DNA of 64,000 nt from Larkinella insperata (GCF_026248825.1 NZ_CP110973.1:3367001-3431000); one strand, 5' to 3'. Shown: positions 17,066 to 26,576, numbered from the stretch's first letter. A program made the numbers and translations. The notes: a model not told the origin generated them from the letters alone.

Positions 17066-19636
17066 TTAATTGGCCCCCAGCAAGACGTACGTTTTACCGG
17101 GTTCGGTTTTCAGATCATACAGCCAGACGCCGTTGGCGGGCGTTTCCGGCGAGTTGGTTTGGTACTGGTTTTCCGGTTGCTGGTAGAAGGAATTCGGATT
17201 CTTGCCGCTGGCGGTTTGCAGCCGGGTTTTGCCGTCGCCTTTCAGTGCGTTCGCCACCCGTAACCGGCAGTTGCCGCCCAACGCTGAGCGAACGGCCACG
17301 CGGGTTAGTTTTCCGGCTTTCCAGCTCATGTCCAGTTCGTAACCGCCCCGCGCTTTGAGTCCTTTCACCTCGCCGTCGGCCCAGGCGTCGGGCCGGGCGG
17401 GCAGCAGGTTCAGCAGACCGTCGTGGCTTTGCAGCAGCATTTCGCCGATGCCCGATGTGCCGCCAAAATTTCCGTCGATCTGGAACGGCGGGTGGGCGCA
17501 GAACAGGTTCGGATAGGTGCCGCCCCCCTTGGCGTAATCGGTGCCTTCCATACCCGTCAGTTTCAACAGTTCGCGCAGGAGTTTATAGGCGTGGTTGCCG
17601 TCGTGAAGCCGGGCCCAGAAGTTGATTTTCCAGGATTTGCTCCAGCCGGTGCCGCCATCGCCCCGGATTTCGAGCGTTTTTCGGGCGGCTTCGGCCAATT
17701 TGGGCGTCGTCAGGGGCGAAACTTCCCGGCCCGGATGCAGCACGTAAAGGTGCGACACGTGGCGGTGTTGCGGGTCTTCGTCCTGCCAGTCTTTGTACCA
17801 CTCCTGCAGATTGCCCTGTTTACCGATCTGCAACGGAAACAACTGGCGTTTTTTCTCCGCAACGGTTTTCCGGAAATCGGCGTCGATGCCCAACTGTTCG
17901 GATGCCTGAATGACGTTCGAGAACACATCCCAGATGAGCCCCAGGTCCATCGTAGTCGCAACGGAGACGGATTGCTTGACGCCCTGTTCGGTGATAAAAA
18001 TATTTTCGGGCGAGGTGGCCGGGGCGGTAACCAGACGGCCCTGTTTGTCGGGCACCAGCCAGTCGAGGCAGAACTGAGCCGCGTCTTTCATGAGCGGATA
18101 AGCGTATTCGCGCAGGTATTTTTTGTCACCCGTAAACAGGTAATGATCGTACAAATGCTGGCACAGCCAGGGCCCGCCCATCGCCCAATTGGCCCATGAC
18201 GGACTACCTTTCCCCTTGTCTCCCACGGGGTTGGAGGTGCCCCAGAGGTCGGAGTTGTGGTGAATGGTCCAGCCGCGGGCGTTGTAGAAGTTTTTCGTTG
18301 TTTCGCGACCCGTTGCCGCCATGTAGCTGATCCAGTCGAGCAGGGGCGTGTGCAGTTCCGACAAGTTGACCATTTCCGCCGGCCAGTAGTTCATCTCGGT
18401 GTTGATGTTGGTCGTGTAGTTGCTGCTCCAGGGCGGGCGGACCATCGGGTTCCAGAGGCCCTGCAAATTGGCCGGAATACCGCCGGGCCGGGAACTGGAA
18501 ATGAGCAGATACCGTCCGAATTGGAAATACAGCGATTCGAGTTCCGGGTCGGCAGCTCCCTCGGCGTACCGTTGCAGACGCTCGTCCATTGGCAGATTAA
18601 CCGGCGATGCGTTGCTTAGGGTGAACGAGGTTCGGTTGAAATACCGTTGGTAATCCGCGATGTGATCCCGGCGCAGGACGTCAACGGTTTTGGCAACGGC
18701 TTTTTTCAGGTAACCGTCGGCCAGTTGTTTTTCGTTGCGGCCCTCGCGGTCGGGGCATTTGTCAAAACCGTTGAAACTGGTGGCCGCCGTTAGCAGCAAA
18801 ACCGCTTCGGTTGCGTTCTGAATCCGGATTCCGGCGGTATCAGCCGAAACCGTGCCGTCGGTCGAGCGGACTTTCACGCGCCAGTCGAACCGCATCCCCC
18901 GGCAACCTTCGGCGTCGTCGTAAAAAACCGGTTTGGGGTTGTAATTCACGTAATTCGGGTCGGCGTGGGCGGGGGCTTTACCGCGAATCACCAGTTCATC
19001 GCGGCCTGTTACGGTTTTCGTAATCGGGTGAACGCTCTGGGCGGCTGCCGTCACGTTCAGCGTGCCTTTTTTGTCGGCCGTTAGCCGAAGCACAATCACC
19101 TGATCGGGCGCAGACGCGAAAATTTCCCGGGTATACGTAACGCCATCGGCCCGGAAGCGGGTGGTCGAGGTCGCGCTGGTAATGTTCAGATCGCGGTAAT
19201 ACTCCGTCGGCGGACCGGAAAGGGTTTGTTTCAGCCGCAGATCGCCCAGGGGCTGGTAGGCTTCCGTGTACAGACCCTGCAGGTTTTGCGTCAACTTCTC
19301 GGCTGCGTTGTAATCTTCGCGGAAGAGAGCTTCCCGGATTTCGGGCAGGTATTTGGCCACGCCGGGGTTCGGATTGCGGTTGACCGGCCCACCCGACCAG
19401 AGCGATGATTCGTTTAATTGAATCAGCTCGTCGGTTGCCCGGCCAAATACCATTGCCCCCAGCCGCCCGTTGCCGACGGGCAGGGCTTCGTTCCAGTTGC
19501 GGGCGGGTTGCCGGTACCAGATAGCCGACGGCTTTTGCGCCGAAACAGAATGCGTAACCAGCCAGAACAAACCCGCCCAGACGGCTTTTGGGAGAAACGG
19601 ACGGGATTTTCGCGAACAGAACATAAGAAAGTGCAT
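17066..19636 (-). CDS. Glycoside hydrolase family 95 (alpha-L-fucosidase/galactosidase type)
   Basis: An 856-residue exported glycosidase. After an N-terminal signal region (ending near SVSAQKPS) comes the GH95 N-terminal beta domain with WNEALPVGNGRLGAMVFG and LNESSLWSGG, then a linker and the (alpha/alpha)6 barrel with NLQGLWNP, NINTEMNYWPAEMVNLSEL, GWTIHHNSDLWGT and NFGGTSGIGEMLLQSH. The domain order and length fit the family, which removes terminal alpha-1,2-L-fucose or L-galactose from host or plant glycans. ATGs at 19636 and 19624 are both possible starts. An SDR gene lies 54 bp upstream on the same strand and may be cotranscribed. No SusC/SusD pair is nearby, so this is not a full polysaccharide utilisation locus. 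Confidence 0.95.
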   Translation of the reverse strand: MHFLMFCSRKSRPFLPKAVWAGLFWLVTHSVSAQKPSAIWYRQPARNWNEALPVGNGRLGAMVFGRATDELIQLNESSLWSGGPVNRNPNPGVAKYLPEIREALFREDYNAAEKLTQNLQGLYTEAYQPLGDLRLKQTLSGPPTEYYRDLNITSATSTTRFRADGVTYTREIFASAPDQVIVLRLTADKKGTLNVTAAAQSVHPITKTVTGRDELVIRGKAPAHADPNYVNYNPKPVFYDDAEGCRGMRFDWRVKVRSTDGTVSADTAGIRIQNATEAVLLLTAATSFNGFDKCPDREGRNEKQLADGYLKKAVAKTVDVLRRDHIADYQRYFNRTSFTLSNASPVNLPMDERLQRYAEGAADPELESLYFQFGRYLLISSSRPGGIPANLQGLWNPMVRPPWSSNYTTNINTEMNYWPAEMVNLSELHTPLLDWISYMAATGRETTKNFYNARGWTIHHNSDLWGTSNPVGDKGKGSPSWANWAMGGPWLCQHLYDHYLFTGDKKYLREYAYPLMKDAAQFCLDWLVPDKQGRLVTAPATSPENIFITEQGVKQSVSVATTMDLGLIWDVFSNVIQASEQLGIDADFRKTVAEKKRQLFPLQIGKQGNLQEWYKDWQDEDPQHRHVSHLYVLHPGREVSPLTTPKLAEAARKTLEIRGDGGTGWSKSWKINFWARLHDGNHAYKLLRELLKLTGMEGTDYAKGGGTYPNLFCAHPPFQIDGNFGGTSGIGEMLLQSHDGLLNLLPARPDAWADGEVKGLKARGGYELDMSWKAGKLTRVAVRSALGGNCRLRVANALKGDGKTRLQTASGKNPNSFYQQPENQYQTNSPETPANGVWLYDLKTEPGKTYVLLGAN

Positions 19637-19690
19637 GGTTTTAAAAGCGACTCGGCCAAAAAAGTTACTCTAAGTTGCGCGGGCTCCGTG

Positions 19691-20377
19691 TCAGGCCTTG
19701 TTGTACACTTTCAACACCGGCTCGCGCAGTATTTTCCCGGGGCCAAAGGTCACGAAATTGACCAGCTCGGCAATGTCTTCGGGCTTCACCCATTTGTCCG
19801 GGTCCGCGTCGGGCATGGCTTCCCGGTTGGTGGGGGTATCGATCGTGCTCGGCACCAGGACGGTCGATACAATATTCTTGTCTTTTCCGGCGGCATTGAG
19901 AATTTCGGACAACTGAATCACCAGCGCTTTGGACAGGGCGTAGGCTACCATGTGCTGCCCGGCCGACGGTACTAACGCGGGCCGAGCCCCCACCAGCACC
20001 AGCCGCCCCCCGTCGGGTTGCTGACTCATCTGCTCAAACACCGGTCGGACGACCTGATAGGTCGTCTGGAAGTTCAGGCGGTACATCTTGTCAACGGCGG
20101 CAAAATCCGTCTCGCTGAGCGAACCCATCGCGAAGCCGCCCACCAGTAACACAGCCGCATCGATTTTGCCGTACTCGGTCACGACCTGCTGCACCAGTGC
20201 CTGACAGCCCGCTTCGTCGGTCAGGTCGAGTTCGTGGGTAAACAAATTGGGTTGGGCATCCAGTTTATGGCCGCCGGGCTCGAGGGTTGCCACAACGGTA
20301 TAGCCACTTTTGAGTAGATTCTGGGTAATGGAGCGGCCTAAGCCACCGGCCCCGCCGGTCAATAAAACGGTAGACAT
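19691..20377 (-). CDS. Short-chain dehydrogenase/reductase with atypical active site
   Basis: A 228-residue Rossmann oxidoreductase. The cofactor motif TGGAGGLGRSITQNLL is at 8-23 and the catalytic YALSK is intact. At the position where the family normally has the active-site Ser, 13 residues before the Tyr, this protein has Pro in GARPALVPSAG; the nearest Ser is 8 residues before the Tyr. The open frame runs 42 codons further upstream, but the ATG at 20377 (MSTVLLTGG) is the sensible start. It lies upstream of the GH95 gene. The substrate is unknown, and the altered Ser position leaves it open whether it catalyses the classical reaction. Confidence 0.85.
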   Translation of the reverse strand: MSTVLLTGGAGGLGRSITQNLLKSGYTVVATLEPGGHKLDAQPNLFTHELDLTDEAGCQALVQQVVTEYGKIDAAVLLVGGFAMGSLSETDFAAVDKMYRLNFQTTYQVVRPVFEQMSQQPDGGRLVLVGARPALVPSAGQHMVAYALSKALVIQLSEILNAAGKDKNIVSTVLVPSTIDTPTNREAMPDADPDKWVKPEDIAELVNFVTFGPGKILREPVLKVYNKA

Positions 20378-20480
20378 GCGATCGTGATCAGGGTGAAAAT
20401 TCAAAGTAAGGAAGGGAACAAACCTATTCCAAAAAAAACAGGATTGAAATAGCGGGAGGAAATGATGCGTTAGGGTATTA

Positions 20481-20510
20481 AAAAAGGGTGAACCGAAATT
20501 CACCCTTTTT
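20481..20510 (-). terminator. Terminator after the zinc peptidase gene
   Basis: A perfect 12-bp stem AAAAAGGGTGAA/TTCACCCTTTTT with a 6-base loop lies 26 bp downstream of the minus-strand stop at 20537. Confidence 0.85.
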
Positions 20511-20536
20511 GGCTAAAAAATCCACGGAATAAGGCC

Positions 20537-21727
20537 TTACTGAGTAATAAGAGAGGGAAGTTGGGCTTCGAAGAGGGCCGTAAATTGCTGAGCCGTTAGA
20601 ATATGCCCCTGTTTCTGCGCGTTATTGGCCACGTTGTAGCCCCAGGTAGCAGCCGCCATGCGTTGCGTGGGGGTTCCGTGGTGACCGTCGCTGGTAAATC
20701 CGCAGTCGCCGATGTTGTAAAACACCTGAAGAAACTGTTGAACGCGCTTCCACTGCATAGACGCTCCGCGGGCGTGTGAGAGGTAATAAGCCGAATACGC
20801 ATCCGCCATCAATTCCGTCCGGCGGGTTTCTTCCGGGCTGGCTTCGCTACCAAACAAACCCAGCTGGAATTGAATATGATGCCCGAATTCGTGCGCCAGA
20901 ATAGCCGGAACGGCCACATCACCGTAGCCGATGGCGGTATAGGCAGCCATGATGCCGTCACCCATCACAATCTTGTCAGGAATCAGGCCAACGCCGGGTA
21001 GCTCGAACGACGGCTGGGCAAAGGCGTTGAAGGTGAAAATGGGGTGGTTGCCGTTTCGGTATTGCGGAATATAAGTAAGAACCTCGATGACCAAATCGGC
21101 ATAAGCGCCCGCCAGCGCCGGCGACAGACCGAAAACCACAGTATACGTCTTGATGAGTTTGGCCCGGTCGCTCAGCATACTTCCGTGCATGGCCACTAAC
21201 TCGATCTTACCGGAATTAATGTTCCAGAACCGTTTCAGGTCCTTGAAGGTTTTTGTCAGTTTTTGCGTGTACTCTCCCTGGACGCCAAACGTCTGGTTGG
21301 CAGAACTGTTCTCAAAAACCAGGGCGTAATAAGTAGGCAGATCGAGCATCCCCAGTTCATAGGCGTAAAGGATCGTTTCACTATCCCAGTCGGCCAGTTG
21401 CTCATCCAGCCACAGGTTAATTTTCGTATTGGCATCACAGGGCGTGGCTTCAATGGCTCCCAACGCCCGGGCAACCAATTCCCGGTACTGCGGGTGCAGG
21501 TCCACTTTGTCCGAAAGGGACGGAATAGGCTTTAGTTTCCCTCCGTAGCTGGCGGGCAAGGATGCCTTCAACTTGGTAAGTTTGGCTTTCAGCGCGGCCG
21601 TTGGCGGAGCGGCTTGCCGGGCAGAAGAGTGGATTTGCTGCGGGACGGTCAAGGTGTCGGTCTCACAAGCGGTAACCAGAAAAACAAGCAGGGCAACAAG
21701 AGGGGTTAACAGGTTAACGTTTTTCAT
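20537..21727 (-). CDS. Putative exported zinc metallopeptidase (lipoprotein)
   Basis: A 396-residue protein with a lipoprotein signal peptide (MKNVNLLTPLVALLVFLVTAC, lipidated Cys near 21). The second half holds a zincin active site, AILAHEFGHHIQFQLG, with a downstream Glu-containing helix RRTELMADAYSAYYLSHARG. This matches the layout of neutral zinc metallopeptidases of the YpfJ type: HExxH plus a downstream ExxAD, the third ligand being in the ELMAD helix. The N-terminal half (40-200) is helical and unrecognised. It is probably anchored on the outer or inner membrane facing the periplasm or surface. It forms a single-gene unit with its own terminator. Substrate unknown. Confidence 0.82.
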   Translation of the reverse strand: MKNVNLLTPLVALLVFLVTACETDTLTVPQQIHSSARQAAPPTAALKAKLTKLKASLPASYGGKLKPIPSLSDKVDLHPQYRELVARALGAIEATPCDANTKINLWLDEQLADWDSETILYAYELGMLDLPTYYALVFENSSANQTFGVQGEYTQKLTKTFKDLKRFWNINSGKIELVAMHGSMLSDRAKLIKTYTVVFGLSPALAGAYADLVIEVLTYIPQYRNGNHPIFTFNAFAQPSFELPGVGLIPDKIVMGDGIMAAYTAIGYGDVAVPAILAHEFGHHIQFQLGLFGSEASPEETRRTELMADAYSAYYLSHARGASMQWKRVQQFLQVFYNIGDCGFTSDGHHGTPTQRMAAATWGYNVANNAQKQGHILTAQQFTALFEAQLPSLITQ

Positions 21728-21977
21728 AAAGAGAGATAAGAAGTTTGCCGGGTAAGATAGAAGATTATTGTCTGGTAAAAAGGTTTAGGGCAAACTTTTT
21801 ATCTATTTTCTAATTCTAACCCATTTCTCAGTAGGGTTTAAGTGGCTGGGAGCAGACCGTGAATTCTGGAGAATAAGGATAGTTTCCAGAGCGGACGGTC
21901 GGCCTGGTTTCAAAAGATGGATCACTAACTTTTGGCTAACTGTCATTGGAAGAGAGAAGTGCCTTATTGTCTGTTAT

Positions 21978-22814
21978 TTAGAGGGCCGGGGTCAGCGTCG
22001 GGGTGTAGTTATTGAAACGGTTATCGCGGACGAAGCCAAGCAACGTTATTCCGGCTTCCTTCGCCAGATCGACCGCCAGACTCGACGGTGCGCCCACAGC
22101 CGCCAGCAGGGGGACCCCTGCCATCCAGCATTTCTGCACCAGTTCGAACGCAACCCGCCCGCTGACCAGAACTCCGTACTGGCTCAACGGCAACCAGCCC
22201 TGCCAGAAAGCCGCACCGATGAGTTTGTCCAGCGCGTTGTGCCGCCCGATGTCCTCCCGAACCAGCATCAGTTGCCCGGCTTCATCGAAGAGAGCCGCTG
22301 CGTGCAGACCGCCCGTGTAGGCGAAAGTTCGCTGCGTTTCCCGCAGCTTATCGGGCAAACCGTGGATGATTTCTGCATCAATATGAAAGCGGGACGACAG
22401 GCGGGCGTGGCAAACGGTTTGGACCGCTTCAATGGAGGCTTTGCCACAAATTCCGCAGCTGGATGCCGTATAGCTGTGCCGTTCAAGCCGTTGCCAGTCG
22501 ACCTCAACGTCCGGTTGCAGTTCTACCCGCAAAACGTTGCCCTTTTTCTCGGCATTCGAAACGCAGTGACGGACGGAAATGAGCTGCGACGGGTGGTGAA
22601 TAATATTTTCGGTGAACAGAAAACCCAGCGCCAGCTCTTCGTCGTGCCCGGGCGTCCGCATGGTGACGGCTACGCTGCGTTGCTGGCGGTCGCCGAGCGG
22701 ACCGAAGCCAAGCCGGATTTCCAGCGGTTCTTCCACGGCCAGCAAATCGCTGTGTTCCTGAGGCTCATGCGATTGAATAATCTTCTGAATGGTTACGGGG
22801 GCGACGGTCAGCAT
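21978..22814 (-). CDS. fdhD: Formate dehydrogenase accessory sulfurtransferase FdhD
   Basis: FdhD, 278 residues, passes sulphur from a cysteine desulphurase to the bis-MGD molybdenum cofactor so that formate dehydrogenase-type enzymes become active; it acts in the cytoplasm. The redox-active pair is present at C120-G-I-C123, in SYTASSCGICGKASIEAVQT. Other family marks are HDEELALGFLFTENII, FAYTGGLHAAALFD, VREDIGRHNALDKLIG and the C-terminal VSGRVAFELVQKC and GAPSSLAVDLA. No molybdoenzyme or molybdopterin gene is present in the window, so the client is elsewhere. Confidence 0.96.
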   Translation of the reverse strand: MLTVAPVTIQKIIQSHEPQEHSDLLAVEEPLEIRLGFGPLGDRQQRSVAVTMRTPGHDEELALGFLFTENIIHHPSQLISVRHCVSNAEKKGNVLRVELQPDVEVDWQRLERHSYTASSCGICGKASIEAVQTVCHARLSSRFHIDAEIIHGLPDKLRETQRTFAYTGGLHAAALFDEAGQLMLVREDIGRHNALDKLIGAAFWQGWLPLSQYGVLVSGRVAFELVQKCWMAGVPLLAAVGAPSSLAVDLAKEAGITLLGFVRDNRFNNYTPTLTPAL

Positions 22815-22835
22815 AAAAATTTCTTACTATTTATT

Positions 22836-22867
22836 CAAATAACTCAATTTTGCAAAAAGGGTTCAAA
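22836..22867 (-). promoter_or_regulatory. Candidate fdhD promoter
   Basis: On the minus strand TTTG (22867-22864) is followed after exactly 20 bases by GTTATTTG (22843-22836), a good fit to the Bacteroidota TTTG/TAnnTTTG promoter, 21 bp before the fdhD start codon. Confidence 0.45.
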
Positions 22868-23070
22868 TGCGTCAGAATGCCATTTTTTCGCAATTTCTGG
22901 GTGAAGCAGACGGATGCGAAGTTTATTTTTCAGACTTTAGATAGGACAGTGCATGAAAGTCAGCCTGTCATTCACTTTTATCTTTGGGTATAAATTAGCT
23001 AAATCTTCTTTTAGAGAAGAGTGTAAACTCTGAAGATTCAATCGCGTCGGCGTTCCGACATCAATTCGAT

Positions 23071-25206
23071 ATGCTCAGTACGAACAACACACGGCAGGCG
23101 AACGAGTTTCGTCATGTAAGTTACTTGTGGGATGAAGCCAAAGCCGCCCAACTGGCCGGTGACGAAGTGGCCCTCCTCATTTATCGTTCTAACCTTCTAG
23201 GTGCCGATCTCCGGCTGACCAACTACGGCGGAGGAAACACGTCCTGCAAAACCATGGCGAAAGATCCGCTGACGGGCAAAGAAACCGAAGTGATGTGGAT
23301 CAAAGGATCCGGGGGCGACCTGGGAACGATGAAACGGAGCGGGTTGGCCGCCCTGTACGTCGACCGGCTGCGGAGTTTGAAAAACATCTACCGGGGTATC
23401 GAATTTGAAGATGAGATGGTCGAGTTGTTCAACCACTGCATTTTCGATTTGTCGTCCAAAGCCCCGTCGATTGACACGCCCCTGCACGGCTTTCTGCCGT
23501 TTGCGCACATCGACCACCTGCACCCGGATGCGGCCATTGCCATTGCTGCGGCCAAAGACGGCAAAAAAATCACGCAGGACTTATTTAACGGTACCATCGG
23601 CTGGGTCGACTGGCAGCGTCCCGGTTTCGATCTGGGGCTGAAGCTGGCCGAATGTCTGGAGCAGAATCCGGGCATCCGGGGCATCATGCTGGGTTCGCAC
23701 GGGTTGTTTACCTGGGGGGACACGGCGTACGAAAGCTACATCAATACGCTGGAAGTGATCGAGCGCTGCGCCGAATACCTGGAAGAAAACTACGGTAAAA
23801 ACCGCCCGGTTTTCGGTGGGGCCAAATTGCAAAGCCTTGAAAAAGAAGCCCGTCTGAAACAAGCCTCAACGCTGGCTCCGGTGCTGCGGGGTTTCTGCTC
23901 GAATAAAACATCGATGATCGGCCATTTTACGGACGATGAGCGCGTGCTGGAATTCATCAACTCGAACGACCTGGAGCGCCTGGCTCCCCTGGGAACGTCT
24001 TGCCCCGACCACTTCCTGCGGACCAAAATCAGCCCGCTCGTACTCGATCTGCAACCGGACGAAGACGTAACCAACACGGCAGCCATTCAGGAGAGACTAA
24101 CTCCGGCGTACGAAGCCTACCGGACCATGTACGAAGACTATTACGAAACCTGCAAGCACCCGAACAGCCCGGCGATCCGCGACAAAAATCCGGTCGTGAT
24201 TCTGTGGCCGGGCGTGGGCATGTTTGCCTTTGCCAAAGATAAGCAGACGGCGCGGGTGGCGGCTGAGTTTTACACCAACGCCATCAACGTAATGAAGGGG
24301 GCCGAAGCCATTTCGGAGTATACTTCACTGCCGCGTCAGGAAGCCTTTGACATTGAATACTGGCTGCTGGAAGAAGCGAAATTGCAGCGGATGCCGAAAC
24401 CAAAGCCGTTGTCGGGCAAAATTGCGCTCGTAACCGGCAGCGCGGGCGGGATTGGTAAAGCCATTGCCAAGAAATTTGTCGCCGAAGGGGCGGTGGTTGT
24501 CATCAACGACAACGACCCTGAGCGGCTGAAAGGAGCCGATGAAGAATTCCGCCAGCAGTACGGACGGGATACCCACACGGCGGCTACCCTGGATGTGACG
24601 AGTGCCGAAACGATCAGCAAGGCGTTTGACGCGGCTGCGCTCACCTTCGGCGGGGTTGATATTGTGGTTAACTGCGCGGGTCTGTCGATCTCAAAACCGA
24701 TTGAGGAACATACCGAAAAAGACTGGGATTTGCTATACGACGTTCTGGTTAAGGGGCAGTTCCTGGTGACGCAGAAGGGCGTTGAAATCATGCGCAAGCA
24801 GAAACTCGGTGGTGATGTCATCAACATTGCGAGCAAAAACGGCCTGGTTTCCGGTCCTAACAACGCCGGGTACGGTTCGGCCAAAGCCGCTCAACTGCAC
24901 CTGAGCCGACTCAATGCCGCCGAACTGGGCAAAGACCATATTCGGGTCAACGTGGTGAATCCGGATGCGGTCATCTCCGACAGTAAAATCTGGGCGGGAG
25001 CCTGGGCGGAAGGCCGGGCCAAAGCCTACGGGGTGACCGTGGAAGAATTGCCGGCTTATTACGCCAAACGCACGTTGTTGAACGAAATTATTCTGCCGGA
25101 CGACATTGCCAATGCCTGTTTTGCCTTCGTGGGCGGTTTGCTAGGCAAATCCACCGGCAACGTCCTGAACGTCGACGGCGGTGTTGCGATGGCGTTTGTA
25201 AGATAA
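23071..25206 (+). CDS. rhaD: Bifunctional rhamnulose-1-phosphate aldolase / short-chain dehydrogenase
   Basis: A 711-residue fusion. The N-terminal part (about 20-420) is a class II aldolase domain, with NYGGGNTSCK, WIKGSGGDLGT, HGFLPFAHIDHLHPDA (zinc-binding histidines) and GSHGLFTWG. The C-terminal part (from about 449) is a short-chain dehydrogenase with TGSAGGIGKAIAKKF, NCAGLSISKP, the catalytic Ser region INIASKNG and YGSAK. The aldolase would split L-rhamnulose 1-phosphate into dihydroxyacetone phosphate and L-lactaldehyde, and the dehydrogenase would act on the lactaldehyde. It is the first gene of an operon with an isomerase and an FGGY kinase, which together give a complete L-rhamnose breakdown route. 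No transporter or regulator for rhamnose is adjacent. Confidence 0.93.
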   Translation: MLSTNNTRQANEFRHVSYLWDEAKAAQLAGDEVALLIYRSNLLGADLRLTNYGGGNTSCKTMAKDPLTGKETEVMWIKGSGGDLGTMKRSGLAALYVDRLRSLKNIYRGIEFEDEMVELFNHCIFDLSSKAPSIDTPLHGFLPFAHIDHLHPDAAIAIAAAKDGKKITQDLFNGTIGWVDWQRPGFDLGLKLAECLEQNPGIRGIMLGSHGLFTWGDTAYESYINTLEVIERCAEYLEENYGKNRPVFGGAKLQSLEKEARLKQASTLAPVLRGFCSNKTSMIGHFTDDERVLEFINSNDLERLAPLGTSCPDHFLRTKISPLVLDLQPDEDVTNTAAIQERLTPAYEAYRTMYEDYYETCKHPNSPAIRDKNPVVILWPGVGMFAFAKDKQTARVAAEFYTNAINVMKGAEAISEYTSLPRQEAFDIEYWLLEEAKLQRMPKPKPLSGKIALVTGSAGGIGKAIAKKFVAEGAVVVINDNDPERLKGADEEFRQQYGRDTHTAATLDVTSAETISKAFDAAALTFGGVDIVVNCAGLSISKPIEEHTEKDWDLLYDVLVKGQFLVTQKGVEIMRKQKLGGDVINIASKNGLVSGPNNAGYGSAKAAQLHLSRLNAAELGKDHIRVNVVNPDAVISDSKIWAGAWAEGRAKAYGVTVEELPAYYAKRTLLNEIILPDDIANACFAFVGGLLGKSTGNVLNVDGGVAMAFVR

Positions 25207-25211
25207 AATTC

Positions 25212-25262
25212 AGTTGTTTCGCGGAGTTAGGCAGAACCTCCGCTTGACTCCGCGAAACAACT
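25212..25262 (+). repeat. Intercistronic stem-loop between rhaD and the isomerase gene
   Basis: Perfect 16-bp arms (25212-25227 and 25247-25262, arm AGTTGTTTCGCGGAGT) around a 19-base loop, starting 5 bp after the rhaD stop and ending 21 bp before the isomerase ATG. No T-run follows, so it is more likely an mRNA processing or stability element, or a REP-type repeat, than a terminator. Confidence 0.7.
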
Positions 25263-25283
25263 TACCTAAACCCCTAACCTGCT

Positions 25284-26573
25284 ATGCAGCTCGAAGCTTA
25301 TCAGATTGCGGATCATAACAACAAGCTCCAGGAAGCACACCAGCGCAAGCTTTCCTACTGGACGGATGAAATCGCCAACGCGGAAACCGTTATCCAGAAA
25401 CTGATTGATTTTCAGATTGCGATTCCGAGTTGGGCGCTGGGCACGGGCGGGACGCGTTTCGGCCGGTTTCCGGGTGGGGGAGAGCCGCGTTCGCTGGAAG
25501 AAAAGATCTCGGATGTGGGGCTGCTGCACGCCCTGAACCAATCGAGCGGGGCCATCTCGCTGCACATTCCTTGGGATATTCCCAAAGACGGTGAAGCCAT
25601 CAAAAGCCTGGCCGCCAGCTACGGGTTGCGGTTTGATGCGATGAATTCCAACACCTTTCAGGATCAGCCCGACCAGCCGCTGAGTTACAAGTTTGGCTCG
25701 CTGCAACACGTTGATCGGGCGGTACGGCAACAGGCCATCGAGCATAACATTGAGGTGATTAAACACGGGGTGGCGCTGGGGTCAAATTCGTTAACGGTTT
25801 GGCTGTCAGATGGCTCGTGTTTTCCCGGGCAGTTGAATTTCCGGAGAGCGTTTGAACGCACGCTGGAGAGTTTGGAGGAAATCTACGCGGCTTTGCCCGA
25901 CGATGGCGGGACCGCCCCGTGGAAAATGTTTGTGGAATACAAAGCCTTCGAACCCAACTTTTACTCGATGACCGTGGGCGACTGGGGTTCATCGCTGCTG
26001 TTTGCCAACAAACTGGGGCCCAAAGCGTATACGCTGGTTGACCTGGGTCACCACCTGCCGAATGCCAACATTGAGCAGATTGTCGCGTTGCTGCTGATGG
26101 AAGGCAAGCTGGGCGGCTTTCACTTCAACGATTCTAAATACGGCGATGACGATCTGACCGTCGGCAGCATCCGGCCCTACCAGCTTTTCCTGATCTTCAA
26201 CGAGCTGATTGACGGCATGGACCGCAAGGGCATGAACCACGCAACGGACCTGGGCTGGATGATCGACGCGAGCCACAACGTCAAAGATCCGCTGGAAGAT
26301 TTGTTGCAATCCGTCGAAGCCATCCAACTGGCCTATGCACAGGCGTTGCTGGTGGACCGTGCCGCCCTGGAAGAAGCCCGGGAGGCCAACGATGTGGTGC
26401 GGGCGCAGGAGATTCTGCAGGAAGCTTTCCGGACGGATGTTCGCCCGCTGGTGGCCGAAGCCCGTCGGCGGGCCGGTGGCGCCCTGCAGCCGCTGACGCT
26501 GTTCCGTCAGTTAAACATCCGCCAGCAACTCATCGGCGAACGAGGACATAAAACCATCGCAACAGGATTATAA
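25284..26573 (+). CDS. rhaI: L-rhamnose isomerase (RhaI type)
   Basis: A 429-residue TIM-barrel sugar isomerase of the L-rhamnose isomerase type found in Pseudomonas stutzeri and Bacteroidota, converting L-rhamnose to L-rhamnulose. Metal and substrate residues are visible in FVEYKAFEPNFYS, VDLGHHLPNANIEQI, FHFNDSKYGDDDLTVGS and a late DASHNVKDPLEDL. The N-terminal stretch IPSWALGTGGTRFGRFPGGG is characteristic of the subgroup. It lies between the aldolase and kinase genes. The ATG at 25284 is the first in frame and gives the usual N-terminal helix. Confidence 0.92.
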   Translation: MQLEAYQIADHNNKLQEAHQRKLSYWTDEIANAETVIQKLIDFQIAIPSWALGTGGTRFGRFPGGGEPRSLEEKISDVGLLHALNQSSGAISLHIPWDIPKDGEAIKSLAASYGLRFDAMNSNTFQDQPDQPLSYKFGSLQHVDRAVRQQAIEHNIEVIKHGVALGSNSLTVWLSDGSCFPGQLNFRRAFERTLESLEEIYAALPDDGGTAPWKMFVEYKAFEPNFYSMTVGDWGSSLLFANKLGPKAYTLVDLGHHLPNANIEQIVALLLMEGKLGGFHFNDSKYGDDDLTVGSIRPYQLFLIFNELIDGMDRKGMNHATDLGWMIDASHNVKDPLEDLLQSVEAIQLAYAQALLVDRAALEEAREANDVVRAQEILQEAFRTDVRPLVAEARRRAGGALQPLTLFRQLNIRQQLIGERGHKTIATGL

Positions 26574-26576
26574 ATT

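Noticed and set aside
17066..20377. Polysaccharide utilisation locus around the GH95 gene
   Set aside because: No SusC/SusD pair, regulator or second glycosidase is nearby; only an SDR gene adjoins.
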